The notes: generated by a model from the letters alone, not told the origin. A stretch of DNA of 64,000 bases from Phaseolus vulgaris (GCF_000499845.2 NC_023756.2:39122579-39186578); one strand, 5' to 3'. Positions 32,501-45,660 are shown, counted from the first letter of the stretch. A program made the numbers and translations.

Positions 32501-35500
32501 CGTGGGAGTTACTAGAATTTGCAAGAATACAAATTTGTTTATTGATCAGAAGCGAGGCCAACAGAAAAATGAACATTAAAATCAATAGGAGAATTTTGCA
32601 CAAAACAATAGAGGAAGAAATATCAATAAAAGGAGATTAGAAAATGCAAGTGTGGTGAATGGAGGAGAAATTTCAAGGACGAAAAATCATTGATGGGAGT
32701 ACCAAAGTTGGATTCGTGAAATAGGAAATGCTCATATTACAATGCCTACAAGCCACAAGATCATGTTGCTACAATTGAAGGAACAATTGATTTACGGAGA
32801 ACAAAACAAAGCAGACAAGAAAGTTTTAACCCATTAATGAAAAGGAATGTTTAAGGAGAATATTAAGTGGAATGTAGGCGGGGAAGAAAAGATAAAGTTT
32901 TTGGAGGACAAATGGATGGGACAAGAGCCACTTACACATAGATTTCGAAGAATGTACTGAAATTCATTATTAAAAAAGAAAACGTTGAATGAAATTGAGT
33001 ATTGGAGAAATAAGAAGTGGGAATGATGTCTTGAGTGGAGAAGAGATTGATTTGAGTAGTAAAAAATATAGGTTAAACATTAGGATTTAGGTTAATACAT
33101 CAACGCAAGAGTTAATGGGGAAAACTTTGAACAAAGAGAGAGGAATATAGGTGGGTATGAAAGGATAACGAAATTTCAATTTACACAACCAAGTCTGGTT
33201 ATAGAAAACTGTAGAATACAATAGGTGAAAAAGATGAACAACTGTTTAAGGAATTCTAGAATATAAAAGTTTTGCCAACAACACAAGTTTTTACATGGAG
33301 GGTATTTTTAAATAGAATCTCTACCAAAGACAATTTAATTAAAAGGAGTATCCACTACGCAATGGAGCATGTGAAATGTGTGGATTTTGGACAAAAATAT
33401 AAATCATATACCTTTCACATGAAAAATAGTCTACCAAGTGTGGAACAAATGCTATAATTAAGTAGGAAATAGCACGATTGTACATCACTAAGTAAAAAAT
33501 CACTTCCAAAGCTTCAATGAAGTGTAGTTTAATAAATTAGGAAACTTAATTTGTAACGAGGTATGAATAATAATTGTCTAGACTATGTAGAAACAAAAAG
33601 AAATTATATTATTTATCAAAATGGGAATGTAGTTGCAGAAGTTTTCACCATTGCCCAAAAGAAAGTGTGGGTATGAATTAGAAACAAGTATTCCAATGTG
33701 ATTTGTTCATATTAAATGTCATTACTTCATATTTAGATTGATAATTTAATCTAGTATCTTGGATAAATTTAATGACAAGATAATAGTAGCATATACGAAT
33801 CAGGAATAAACATATCTTTCAAGGTGGAGTCATCGACCTTTCGGAAGTGTTCACTTTGGTACAATTAAAGACTTGATCTTGGATAACATTCTGTTCATTT
33901 TACCTACTCTGAGTGGTGCATTGATCCTGTGACTTGTATGTTTTCAATTAAGTGAGCTTTTGTAAGGTTTACTTCTTCGATTGGGTTGTTTGTTGTTCTA
34001 AGTTTAAAAGGGTTAGGTTGTTTAGAAGGGATGTGAAGACTTATTGTGGTTTGTATAAGGGTTGGGTCATTCCTAAAATGGTTCATATTTATTTATTTTT
34101 TCTTGCTGATAAAAGAAAAAACAACATATACAAATGGAAAAAGACCTACATTTTTTTGGTGTTATACAAACCAAAGATCATACGTGAGAATGAAAGTGGA
34201 AATGTCAAGCTATATTAATTCAGGTAGGAATCCAAACAACATAAACAACAACCAACAAGGGTTATTATAATAATGAGGAAAGCTAAAGGAAGACAACAAG
34301 AATAACAAAGGATTAATAAAGATTTACATATATAATTTTCAAATTGAAAATTCAGGATGAAGAAGAATCAGGGATAAATTATGTGAAGGAGTTATACATG
34401 AATAAAAGTTCAACAACAAAGGTATCCAGACATATGCAAGACAGACTAAGACTATGAGGAACCTGAAAAATATAATGATGTGTAAAATAACACTGTTTAA
34501 AGGTGGAATTTAGTGTATTGTTAGATAGATTGAAACTGTTACATATAGCTAAGTTAACCCAATTGTTATGAATTGTATCAAAAGTAGATTAGGAATGAAA
34601 TATAAATATATCTTCTTATATTTGTAAATATGAATTCTAAAAGGCCCAATTATCCCATTTTTGAATATATTTTTCTTACTCATAAAAAAAGTTTAACAAA
34701 TATTATAGATGAATTCCAATGGTAATAAAATTTAATCTCTGAAGTAATATTTCTTCAGGGTAAATCTTACCTTGATTCATCATTAATTTTATCAAAACGA
34801 ATTCCTTCAGGATATGTATATTGGTGACCATCAGAGGAGACATTTACAATTCTTCCTTGTCTCTTGCTTACACTTGCAGTTTTCTTCATAGTATCCAATA
34901 AAAGATGTGTTAAAAGAAAATGACCTGTGGAAAAAGAATCAAGGTCCTCTTTTAGTTTGAATATAATGGTGATGTAGTGTCTAAAAATATTTTACAGTGA
35001 TATGAAGTATCAGACATTTCTTTTGTACGTACCCAAGTGATTTGTGGCAAATTGTAGTTCGATGTTGTCTTTGGACAGCGAGAAAGGGGTTGCAGTTATC
35101 CCTGCGTTGTTTCTAGAAATACAACAAGAACACTCTTTGAATGATCAAATCATAATTAAGGTATAAATTTCAATCAATAATAATAAATAGATGGTTAAAT
35201 ATGTTTTTATGTCCATATATTATAATGCGAAATTGATTTTGTTTTAGTCTAAACTTTAGACATCTTGGATACTTATACTAAGAAAATTAATGGAATGAGT
35301 CATAATTAATGTTTCTTTTGTGACAAATGAACTTTCAGTATGGAATGTATATTATATATACGTCAACAATCAGTTAGGATGAAATGTTTTAAGATCTTAA
35401 TCCACACTGAAAATTTGTTTGTCACATAAAAAAAACTAGTAAGAAATCATTGTAATAAATTTTGGACTATGGAGACAATTTCACGTCAAAGCACTTGGAT

Positions 35501-37362
35501 GAAAAACATATTTTATCCTAAATAGATTTTGTATCAAAATTTTCATAATCATAACCAATTATGCAATTATAATAACTAATATTTTCATTTAAAAAAATGT
35601 TAATTATATATAAAAACTGGTTAGAACCATTGTTAAAAAGAACATATATGTTGAAACATTAACTATGTACCATGTAGTTTTCTTACATCAAGATGTTCAA
35701 CGGAAAACCAGATGAAGTGAACTCTGATGCAAATTTTCTAACAGATGCCATTGAACTAAGATCTAACTCCTTGACATCAACTTTGGCTGTGTGAATCTCT
35801 TTGAGTATTGCCTCTTTGACAGCTTTTGCAGCAACCACATTTCTCACTGCCATAATCACGTGGACACCACGCAAAGCAAGAACTCTTGCAGTCTCAATGC
35901 CAATACCATGTGTTGTTCCTGTTATATATGTCCACCAACATAAATATGCAATTAATATTTATGTAGCAGTAGCACATACCATATTTAAATATACAAAATT
36001 TCCAGAATTACTGTATCCACATTTTTTACTATAATAAAAAATAGTTATTATTATTAAAAAATTATTTTTTATACTAGAAGTCTAAGAAAATTGTGTGCAT
36101 AACCAGTTTAATATTTTTTTAAGAACTTAAAGGTTAACACTTCTAATGTGTAAATTAGACTATGGATTCTTGATGAGTTATCAAACTTATTTTCGTTTAC
36201 TACAATCCGTAAGGGAAAAAACCTAAATAAAAAAACTAAAATATGTATGTTAAAAAATAAAATAAAAAATCAAACAAAATTTAAAATAAAATGAAAATAG
36301 ACTTGTCGCCAAAACAACTCGAGAAAAATAAAATGCGCAGAAGCAAATGATAAATAAAATATATTTAATATATCACTACATGTATAATTTTAAAAAAATT
36401 ACGTCCTTTAAATAAAAATGTTAATTGGACCCTTGATTTGAAAATGATCAAGGATTTTTTTAATTTAAGAATTTTATTAAAATTTATCAAAAACTTCAGA
36501 CCTTACTGATATATTAAACTTAATAAAAAGAAAGGCTAACTTAAAAAATAAACTTAAAAAAACTCCAGTTTAGATGTTTGGGCTCGTTTTATGGTATTAT
36601 TTTATCTTCTCAAATTAGAATTGCATTTCCACAATTTTAGGACGGACTAACTTAATAATAATTATAATAATAATAATAGTAAAATAATAAAATTATTATC
36701 TTAAATTAACTTTTGAATTTCAGGTAATTCTAGTCTCTATAAAAATTTAATTAATCATTAGTTTTTTTTTAAATGAAGCAATTTACTAATGTATATTCAA
36801 TTTGTTAAAGCAAATTTAGTATACCTGAGTCAGTTATTACAAATGTAAGTTGCTTACATGCAGAAAATGTTAAAAATTAATACCTGAGTTTCCTGATACT
36901 ATTATATATACTGTTTCAGGTTTAAGAATGAGATGATATATTAAGTATGAGTTAAAACTGTTTAACTTTGCAAAATGAAACTTGTATGGGATTAAATTTG
37001 CATGACAGTACATAGACTTAAGCTAATGATTCACATGAACCTATATATATAATTGGAGGTATATGATATCAAGACCAAAACTGGGTTTGTGCAGTGTGCA
37101 TATATAGTATGATATGGTGATGAGGAAAAGGATAAGCATGTATGGTTGTGTGGACCAAATCCTTGGACCCAAAAAAGCAATGATATTTGGCAATGAAAGT
37201 GGTGAAAAGAGAGAATACATATACATAAGAGTGTGTTGGAAATGGAAAAACATAGTAATAGTGATATATGTGACCTGTGACAATTGCAGTGAGACCATCC
37301 CCATGAATCCCTTGAGTAACTTCTTCTGCAGTGGAAGATGATGAAAACCCAGAAGGACACAT
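29502..37362 (-). CDS. TIC32: Short-chain dehydrogenase/reductase, TIC32-like, eight exons, 310 aa
   Basis: I assembled the exons by eye: 37,362-37,275; 35,918-35,687; 35,112-35,033; 34,924-34,771; 31,321-31,243; 30,345-30,252; 29,851-29,805; 29,660-29,502. All introns are GT-AG. The sum is 933 nt with an open frame and a TAG stop. The NAD(P)-binding Rossmann motif TGTTHGIG spans exons 1-2. NNAG spans exons 2-3, the catalytic Ser lies in VNVSS (exon 4), and YGQSK (YxxxK) is in exon 5. The N-terminus ([13 protein letters not shown]) and the end ([21 protein letters not shown]) match plant 'short-chain dehydrogenase TIC 32, chloroplastic' proteins. TIC32 proper is an NADPH- and calmodulin-responsive subunit of the chloroplast inner-membrane import machinery. 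Many plant paralogues carry this name without proof of that role. Intron 4 (3.4 kb) hosts a LINE relic in opposite orientation. Nothing in the exons suggests decay. Confidence 0.85.
31790..33475 (+). mobile_element. LINE (non-LTR retrotransposon) relic in intron 4 of the SDR gene
   Basis: In several frames on the plus strand I read degenerate plant LINE segments. An ORF1 nucleic-acid-binding part ([19 protein letters not shown] near 31,860-31,940; [14 protein letters not shown] near 32,430) is followed by a C-terminal part near 32,870-33,400 with the [18 protein letters not shown] block and a zinc-binding-RT-like end ([18 protein letters not shown]). Endonuclease and RT cores are missing, so it is an internally deleted, long-dead copy. 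It lies antisense to the host gene. Confidence 0.65.
33476..34770. other. Remainder of intron 4 of the SDR gene
   Basis: No exon fits here: exon 4 ends at 34,771 and exon 5 starts at 31,321, and they join in phase. Part of this (33,900-34,250) may be further transposon debris, but I cannot classify it. Confidence 0.5.
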
Positions 37363-37880
37363 ATCAGTAACTCACTCTATCTTTCTCTTTTTCTCTCTGT
37401 GTGTGGTATGAAGGTTGGTGGGTGGGAACTTTGTTTTCTACTTAAATGAGTTAGTTGCCGTTTTATTGATTCCAACAATTCCAATTTATTCCAACCCACC
37501 TTATTCTCCAAGTCACAGTTTTGTCTCCTTGTTGGAGTTATCAAGGAATGTTGCTCTTGTTCTAATTCTTTAAAGTGTAAGTTTAGGTGAGAAAATTTTA
37601 ATGGTTTTAGATTTGTAATTTAGCTTAATTCTACTTTTTTAATTCAGCCTCAAATCCTTGATTTTAGAGTATATCCCATCAAAGAGGCTTACTTTAACAC
37701 TTGGGTCTTGTAAACAAGTTTTAGTGGAACATGCTACTCTAAGATGATAAGATATCAAATTAAGACAAAAATGAAAAATATTTTTTTAATATCAACAACA
37801 TGTTTTTATAACACCAACACTAAAGTAATATTTCATTATAATATCGTGATTAAGTTTCTAGATTTTAAAATATGGTTGCA
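37363..37880. other. Upstream region of the SDR gene
   Basis: Directly upstream of the start codon is a pyrimidine-rich run on the plus strand (CTTTCTCTTTTTCTCTCTG at about 37,382), which reads GA-rich on the gene's strand, typical of a plant 5' leader. No confident TATA box. Confidence 0.4.
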
Positions 37881-38220
37881 AGAAATAAAAATTTATATAT
37901 TTACTAAAAAATATTATTAAACAAAAACCAGTTTTAGAAACTAATATTATTTTAAAGACTAATTTTTTTAGTATCTTGATTAATTTTATTATTGATAAAT
38001 AGTTTTTAAATTAATATCTAATTAACTATTAATTATTTAAATTTTAAAGTTTGTAATTAAAACATTGTTAACTAATTAGATATCAATATAAATATTATTT
38101 ATCAATAATAAAAATTAATTTAGATACTAATAATTTGTTAATCTTTAAAATAATATTTAATTTAATTAATATAGTAATTAATTATTTTTTCTAACAAATT
38201 TCTGTCTAATAAATCGATGT
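37881..38220. mobile_element. Decayed CACTA-type MITE
   Basis: It has the same half-site words as the intact MITE (AATTAGATATCAATATAAAT, TTAGTATCTTGATTAATTTT) in fold-back arrangement. Both termini are degenerate. Confidence 0.45.
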
Positions 38221-38932
38221 ATCATAATCAAATTCACTCAAACGAAGATAAGAACTAACAAAAATTTCTTATAGTTATGTACATTTTTTTTGTCTCTCCA
38301 ATTTTAGTTATGAAAAAATAATTTAGTTATGATATTGTTTATTTTATTCCTTTTCCTTTTTCCGTAATACATGTTTAAATAAATTAGAAATAAATAAGGA
38401 GTAAAGATATATAATTGATAACAAAGGTAATTAAAGTTATCTTAAAAACAAAAACTCCAACATTTTACATTAAGTAAAAGCTAGAAATATTAAAAGTTAT
38501 AACTTATGAACAAAATCTTTTAAAGAAAGAATCAAATCATACATTTTAACTGATGATGAAAAATAATTAAAAATAGTGTTATAGAAATTTGAAAATCTGT
38601 TTTGAACATCTGTCTTCATGGCTGTGTTTGGATTAGATTTAGGTAATATGTTTGTCTTCTTTTTACATGTGTAGCTGTGCCATGGCCGGCTGATCTGTTC
38701 TTTTTCTTTTTGTTTCACATTAGTTAAATAGTTTTCATTAATTAAACTAATCTTTGGAATTGTCAATCAAAGGACCATTTAGTGACACATGCAGAAAAAA
38801 AAGGACCATTTAATTAAATTGGAATTGTCAAAGAAAAAAGTGTTTTTAAAAACTAATTTTTTTATTTTTAAAATGATAAAATTAGTTATTAACTTAATTA
38901 GATACTAATTTAAAAATTAATAGTCTTAAGTG
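38221..38932. other. Intergenic sequence, no gene seen
   Basis: AT-rich. Contains a duplicated word AAAGGACCATTTA(G/A) near 38,770 and 38,801, and half-site fragments of the MITE family at 38,835-38,925. No credible coding frame. Confidence 0.4.
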
Positions 38933-38935
38933 GTT

Positions 38936-39338
38936 CACTACAAGAAAATCATGAAATAGAAATCAATTTCTAGAAACCAAAATAATTAGTTGCAATAGTA
39001 ACTAAATTAGAAACCATTTTAGAAACTAAAAAGAAATTTGGTTTCTAAATTAGTTTATATTATTTTCTATTATTGTTAAATAGTTTCTAAATTGGTATCT
39101 AATTAGCAACCAAGGTTTTAGAGACTAAATTTAGAAACTAAATAATTTGTATCTAAAACCTTAGTTGCTAATTAGATACCAATTTAGAAACTATTTAACA
39201 ATAATAGAAAATAATATAAACTAATTTAGAAACCAATTTTTTTGTTAGTTTCTAAAATGGTCTCTATTTTAGTTTCTATTGTAACTAATTATTTTGGTCT
39301 CTAAAAATTAGTTTCTATTTCATGATTTTCTTGTAGTG
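38936..39338. mobile_element. Near-perfect fold-back MITE of the CACTA type, 403 bp
   Basis: It starts CACTACAAGAAAATCATGAAA and ends with the inverse of that sequence, finishing TTTCTTGTAGTG. The whole unit is a long inverted repeat centred near 39,125. GTT lies on both sides (38,933-38,935 and 39,339-39,341), a 3-bp duplication as made by CACTA transposase. It has no coding capacity and would be mobilised in trans. Confidence 0.9.
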
Positions 39339-39341
39339 GTT

Positions 39342-40196
39342 AAAATCATGCCCGCTAATTTTATATACCAATTTAGATTTTAATTTAGAAACCAATTTAG
39401 TTATCATTAAATAAAAACCAATTTAGTGAACAAATATAAAAACTAATTTAGTAACCAATTATATAGAAACTAAATTAACAATCAATTTTATTGAAATCAA
39501 TTTAACTACCAAAATATATAGAAACTTATTTAGTGACCAAATATATAAATACCAAAAAATGTCACTATATTGATCTCTAAATAATATAATTTATTATAAA
39601 ATATTATTTTATTTTTCATTATTATTATTTTATTAATTTTTATCAAGTGTAAAAACCAATTCATTTGAAATATTTTAAGACCTCTTGCTACGTCTAAAAC
39701 TAGTTTCAATATAAGTATGTACATGAAGGAAATTTGATCATTAAAAAGAACAATCGCACTACCACTATAATTTGGACATATTTCTGTTTTTATTTGAATA
39801 CCCAACAAGGCGCTTGAAAACTTATAATTCAAACTGACCAACCTCGTAAAAAGACAAGAGAACTTGCAAACATTATTGCTATTGACCAAAGTTCCCAATA
39901 GTCGTTATTCAAATGTTGCATGAACATTTCCCGAAGTAGCAATAAGAGCTCTTATGTTCTCTTGTGTGTCAAAGAATCCTATCTCTTGAAGTTGTGAAAG
40001 TTGGGAGACATACAATTGCTTTGGTGGCTCATTTGATCTATTTGGAACAGCTAGGCATACATACAGTAGTAAAAAACTTTATTCCATGAAAAGCCCATGC
40101 TCAATAGTGTACCATGTGAACTTTTGATGCTAGCTATAACAATAATCATCTACCTGTCAAAAAATATAAAATAAAATTTATTAGCAAGATTGAAAT
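39342..40196. other. Intergenic sequence with further MITE-like words
   Basis: 39,350-39,600 repeats AACCAATTTAGT/AAACTAATTTAG-like words of the MITE family without clear ends. The rest has no recognisable gene. Confidence 0.35.
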
Positions 40197-40470
40197 TTAA
40201 AAATATATATAGAATAGTGTAACAAAATTACCTTGATAAGGACTGAGTGGTTGATTGGGTGACTGTGTTTCATCCTCATCTTGAGTTTTCTCAAAACTTG
40301 GTGGCATGGATTGACGATTAATGTTATCCATCCATTGTGGAATCCTTGCATTGTTTTTCTCAAAAAGTTGCACAATATTTAAAATTTTGATTTGAAACTC
40401 GTCTCTTTCTTTCTTAACTACTTCCATATCTTTTTTAAGTTCATCAAACTTTTGACTTTGTATTCACCCA
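40197..40470 (-). pseudogene. Unidentified coiled-coil coding fragment
   Basis: The minus-strand frame begins DELKKDMEVVKKERDEF near 40,446 and ends GNFVTLFY. The first half is Lys/Glu-rich and likely coiled coil. The second half is polar and proline-rich. It directly follows the broken end of the FPPS last exon. It may be the C-terminus of a CACTA-type transposase-associated protein, but I do not recognise it with confidence. Confidence 0.3.
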
Positions 40471-41191
40471 TTTGAGGAGGAATTCGATGAAACAAAAAGG
40501 ACTTCAATACAACTTGAACTACTTTGCTAGGATGAGCTTCAATGGTCCTCAAATGCACCTTTGAGAGTAAATAATCCAAGTAAAATCAACATCAATCATG
40601 ATTTGCACTGGTATTTGGAACTAAATTTCTATGACCTTATCGTTTGGCTAATAGTCTTTATGCATCATGCATTTTAAGGGTAGCGTTTTCCAATAAATTA
40701 TTAATGAGCTAGATATAGATGAAGTTCAAACCTGAAGATTAAGCTCGTTATACAAGGCCTTTACTTTAGCAACATTTTCTGGATCTGCATTCCCATAGTT
40801 GTCCTGCAAACCGCAAAAAATTAGTCATTTAGTGTAGTCTAATCATAAGAAAAATACTGGATATATTAAGATGATCACTTACATATAGAACTTTCTTTTG
40901 TTGTTCATTGCTAATTTCCAAAGCTTTCGCAACTAACCAAGAGTATCTAAAATCTTCAACATTTGTACCTATTTGGCCCCATAGATAACTAGAATGAGAC
41001 TAAAGAGAAGTTGATGTTTCCAGTATCCATTAATTGTCCAGGATGCTCACCTTTCCAATTGTTTCAGGATCCCCAAAGCAATCCAAGTAATCATCCTAAA
41101 ATTAGAGGGGAAAAGGAAAGGGAAAAGGAAAGGGAAAAGATAGGTTAAACTACAACTTCTATAAAATATGTTAAGATGATAGTGAAAGTAT

Positions 41192-41540
41192 TGTTGGGGA
41201 AATCGGATAATTTTCCCACTAAAACAAAATACTAACAGAGCTACCCGACAAATAATATTGAATACTATAACAAAAGAGAAAGCAACATAATACTAATAAA
41301 TAGAACGGAATAATAAAAGAGATAAAGAGGAAAAAACACACCCGAAACTTGTTAACGGAGTTCGGCCAATTTAGCCTAATCTCTGAGCACAACTGAAACA
41401 ACCCGCTTTTATTAATGTGGGAGAAGATATTACAAATTGGGATATTACAATGAAGGAGGAGATGTTAATTTATAACCCTCAAACTCCCTCCTCAAATAAT
41501 TATCACCGATGTGGGACTTGGGATTAAGCCAAAATCAACA
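41192..41540 (-). repeat. 3' LTR of the Tork-like element
   Basis: It is 349 bp. Plus-strand ends are TGTTGGGGAAAT and AAAATCAACA. It aligns with 45,741-46,090, with about 20 differences. Confidence 0.9.
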
Positions 41541-41648
41541 AATCTTCACCTTGACTTAATTTCAAGTCTCACCTAATACAAATCTTCTCAAAACATAACA
41601 AAAAACAAAATTTGCAGTGCTTCAAATTTGCGCCTCTGAGTGCCAACT

Positions 41649-44600
41649 TCAAATGTGTAAGATATTAACCAAGTCTAAACAGTATTCAAATTTGGCCCAT
41701 ATAACCACCTTGGTGAGCATATATGCAGGATTCTCCGTAGTGTGAATATTCTGGAGAACAATCTCCTCTTCTTCGAGAATCTCACGCACAAAGTGATAGC
41801 GAACATCAATGTGCTTCGTCCGTGCATGAAAGACTTGATTCTTTGCTAAATGAATAGCACTCTGACTGTTAGAATATAACTCAAGTTGTTTCTGACCAAC
41901 TCCCAAGTCTTTAAGCAACCCATGAAGCCAAATTGCTTCCTTCACAGCCTCTGTAATCGCCATATACTCTGCTTCTGTTGTAGACAAAGCCACCGTAGAC
42001 TGCAAGGTAGACTTCCAACTAACTGACACTTTTGCTAAAGTAAACAAATAGCCAGTTGTAGATTGTCGCTTATCCAAATCACCTGCATAATCAGAATCAC
42101 AATATCCAACTATGCATTGGCCAAGTGATTCATCTTGCTCAAAGGCCAATCCAACATCTAAGGTATTTTGGAGGTACCGTAGAATCCATCTCACAGCTTG
42201 CCAATGACCCTTGTCCAGATCATGCATGTACCTGCTAACAACACTCACAGCCTGTGAAATATCTGGTCTCGTACACACCATTGCATACATCAAGCTTCCA
42301 ACTGCATTTGCACATGGGACTTTCGCAATGTATTCTCGTTCTTCATCAGTCGTCGGAGATAAACGGCTACTCAATTTCAAATGAGGAGCAAGTGAGGTAC
42401 TTACAGGTTTTGTCACGTATACCAAAACGTTGTAGTACCTTCTGCAAATACTGCTTCTGTGATAACCAAAGTTTCCCCCTCTCTCTGTCCCTGTTTATCT
42501 CCATGCCGAGAATCTTCTTGGCTTCCCCTAAATCCTTCATCTTGAACTCTTTACTCAACTGAGCCTTTAACCTATCAATCTCAACTTGGCTCTTTGCTGC
42601 AATCAACATATCATCAACATATAAGAGTAAGTAAATGTAGGAACCATTTTGAAGTCTGCGCAAATACACACAGTGATCATATTTGCTTTTCTTGTACTTT
42701 TGATCCTTCATGAACTTATCAAATCGTTTGTACCACTGTCTTAGAGATTGTTTCAGTCCGTACAACGATTTGCTAAGTTTACAAACCCAATGTTCTTTAC
42801 CAGCAACCTTGTATCCTTCTGGTTGAGTCATATAGATTTCCTCCTTCAAATCATCGTGTAGGAACACGGTCTTTACATCAAGTTGAGCTAGCTCCAAATT
42901 CAACTGTGTTACCAAGGCCAACAAAATTCGAATGGAGGAATGTTTAACAACTGGAGAAAATACCTCATTATAATCAATTCCCTCCCTCTGAGCAAAGCCT
43001 TTAACAACCAACCTTGCCTTGTAGCGAACATCTTCTTTATTAGGAAATCTTTCTTTCTTTGCAAATACCCATTTGCACCCAATTGCCTTCTTACCTTTTG
43101 GTAATTGTGCCAGTTTCCACGTCTTGTTCTTCGTCAAAGACTGCATCTCCTCTTCCATCGCACCTTCCCAATTACCACTCTCTGAACTCATAATGGCTTT
43201 TGGTGGATGGAATGTCATCAACAACGGGAAGTGCATAGGCAACCATATCCATGAAACGAGCAGGCTTCTCCTCATCTCTGTCTTCTAACTGCAATTGGCG
43301 CTGATTGTTGTTGAGATTCATGGATAGGAACCTCTTCCTCATCTGACTCTTCTTCTGCCATAGGAGAGTCACTTGTGGTATTTTGTGCTGGGATCACCAC
43401 TGTCTGCTCAAACTCCACTTGCTTCGAGGCACACTCCACCTTTTGCGGAGTACTATTAGTTCCTTATGAATTTACCTTCTTTAACATGGAAGATTCATCA
43501 AAGGTAACATCCCTGCTGATAATCGTCTTCTTTGCCTCTAGACACCCCAAACTGTATCCCTTCACTCCAAGACTAAAGCCCATGAAAAGAGCCTTCTTTG
43601 CCCGTGGATCCAACTTTGATTCAATCACATGATAATATGCAATAGAACCAAAAACATGCAAAGAATCATAATCAGTTGCAGGTTTTCCAGACCATACCTC
43701 TAACGGGGTTTTTCCATCTATAGCAAATGATGGCAAACAATTGATGAGATGTTGAGCGTATGTCACAACCTCAGCTCAAAACTCTCTACCTAACTCAACA
43801 TTAGACAGCATACAACGAACTTTCTCCACAAGTGTCTTGTTCATACGCTTTGACACCCCATTCTGTTGTGGTGTTTTTCTAACAGTGAAGTGCCAAACTA
43901 TGCCACAATCTTGGCATACCTTCAGGAATGAATCACTCTTGTATTCTCCTCCATTGTTTGTTCGGAGAACCTTAATCTTTCTTCCTTTCTGATTTTCAAC
44001 TTGAGCTTTCCACTTAAAAGGAAAATTCCAAGCACATCATTTTTGTTCTTCATAGTAAACACCAAACTCTCCTGGAAAAATCATCCACAAAAGTGACAAA
44101 ATAATGCCTACCTCCGATTGACAGAGTCTTGGCAGGTCCCCACACATCTGAATCCACATAATCCAGAATACCCTTGGTATTGTGAATTGCAGTGCCAAAC
44201 TTCACTCTTCGTTGTTTTCCCAGAACACAATGCTCACAAAATTCAAGTTTGCAAGCCTTCGTACCTTTTAACAATCCCTGCTTGGTAAGAATTTGCAAGG
44301 ATTTCTCTCCAGCATGTCCCAACCTCATATGTCACAACTTCGTTGCCTCGGCATCCTTCTTAGTGATAGAAGTTGCCGCCGCTACTATCCCCACCACTGT
44401 ACTACCTTGATAGTAATACAAATTGTTCTTCCTCATGCCTTTCAACATCACCAGTGCTTCTGAAGTTGCTTTAAGAATTCCATCTCGCATCGTCACAACT
44501 AGGCCTTCAGATTCTAAAGCCCCCAATGAGATGAGATTCTTCTTCAACTTTGGCACGTATCGTACATCCCGCAAAATTCTAGTGGATCCATCATGATTTC

Positions 44601-45660
44601 GCAGCTTGATTGAACCTATCCCACCTGTCTTACATGGATTATCATTACCCATATAAACAACCCCGCCATTGAGTTCTTGAAATTCAAAGAACCATTTCCG
44701 AATGGGACACATATGATATGCACAACCTGAATCCAATATCCATTCATCTAGATACGATGATGCTGAAAGCGAGACAATTAAAGAGATATCTAATTCTACA
44801 TCACTTTTGCATTCTACAACATTTGCATCTTGCAAAGCCTTTCCTTTCTTCTTCAGTTTTGGACAGTATTTCTTCCAGTGTCCTTTCTCATGACAGAAAG
44901 CACACTCATCATTGGCAACGGCTCGACCTTTAGACTTAGACCTCCCTCTTCTCCCCTTTGTCTGGCTTTGCTGACGACCTCTTGCCACCAATGCTTCTTC
45001 TGATGTCGTTCATTTGGTTTTCATCTTATCTTGTTTTCTCAATTCATGACTATATAAAGCAGAACAAACAACATCTAACGACACATTCTCCTTCCCGTGA
45101 AGGAGTGTAGTCTCCAAATGTTCAAATTCATAAAGAAGAGATAATAACAACATCAAAGCCAAATCCTCATCTTCAAACTTCACATCTAAATTCAACAGGT
45201 CTGCTACTAATTGATTAAACATAGTGATGTGTGCATTCATAGTAGTATCTTGTTGGTAGTCAAATCGAAACAACCTTTTCTTCATCAGGAGCTTGTTCTG
45301 ACCACTCTTCTTCAGAAACTTGTGCTCCAATGCCTTCCACAGTTTGTGTGCAGAAGTCTCGTTTTTTACAGCATACTTCTACTCTCTGGACAGGTAGGAT
45401 CGAATAGTTCCGCATGCCAATCGGTTTATGATGCTCCAGTTTTTCTCCTCTACCTCTTCTGGTTTCTCTTCTTCAATAGCAATATCAAGACTCTGTTGAA
45501 AAAGATAGTCCAATACCTCTCCTTGCCACATGCCGAAATGTCCAGTGCCTTCAAATATTTCCACTGCCAATTTCAAAGTGGACACCAGGAACCTCGACCA
45601 TGATGACGAGGAGCCTGACACTCTCGATACATCCTTCGCTTTTTCTTCTTGATTTGCCAT
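41649..45660 (-). pseudogene. Gag-Pol of the Tork-like copia element, stops and frameshifts
   Basis: Order on the minus strand: gag core (45,660-45,010), CCHC knuckle CAFCHEKGHWKKYC near 44,905, protease WILDSGCAYHMCP near 44,730, integrase zinc segment and core (44,330-43,460; [28 protein letters not shown]), RT (43,275-42,367; KWVFAKKE, LYGLKQ, catalytic YVDDMLIA near 42,620) and RNase H (42,425-41,649; [20 protein letters not shown]). Through 44,050 one frame continues with stops at 45,379, 45,010 and 44,332. The last is a Trp codon turned into TGA. A single-base deletion near 44,060 and further shifts near 43,450, 43,280 and 42,400 follow. The catalytic motifs survive, but no full protein can be made. 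Confidence 0.85.

Noticed and set aside
37031..37360. Several overlapping frames of about 90-110 codons around the SDR start
   Set aside because: They are alternative-frame or intron read-through versions of exon 1. The true exon ends at the donor at 37,275.
40493..41095. A functional farnesyl diphosphate synthase
   Set aside because: The exons are real but carry a frameshift, a lost acceptor and a missing C-terminus, and are split by two transposons.
40880..41100. Transposase-derived exons
   Set aside because: At first these looked like transposon protein exons. The DDYLDCFGDPETIGK block and the following exon text identify them as farnesyl diphosphate synthase.
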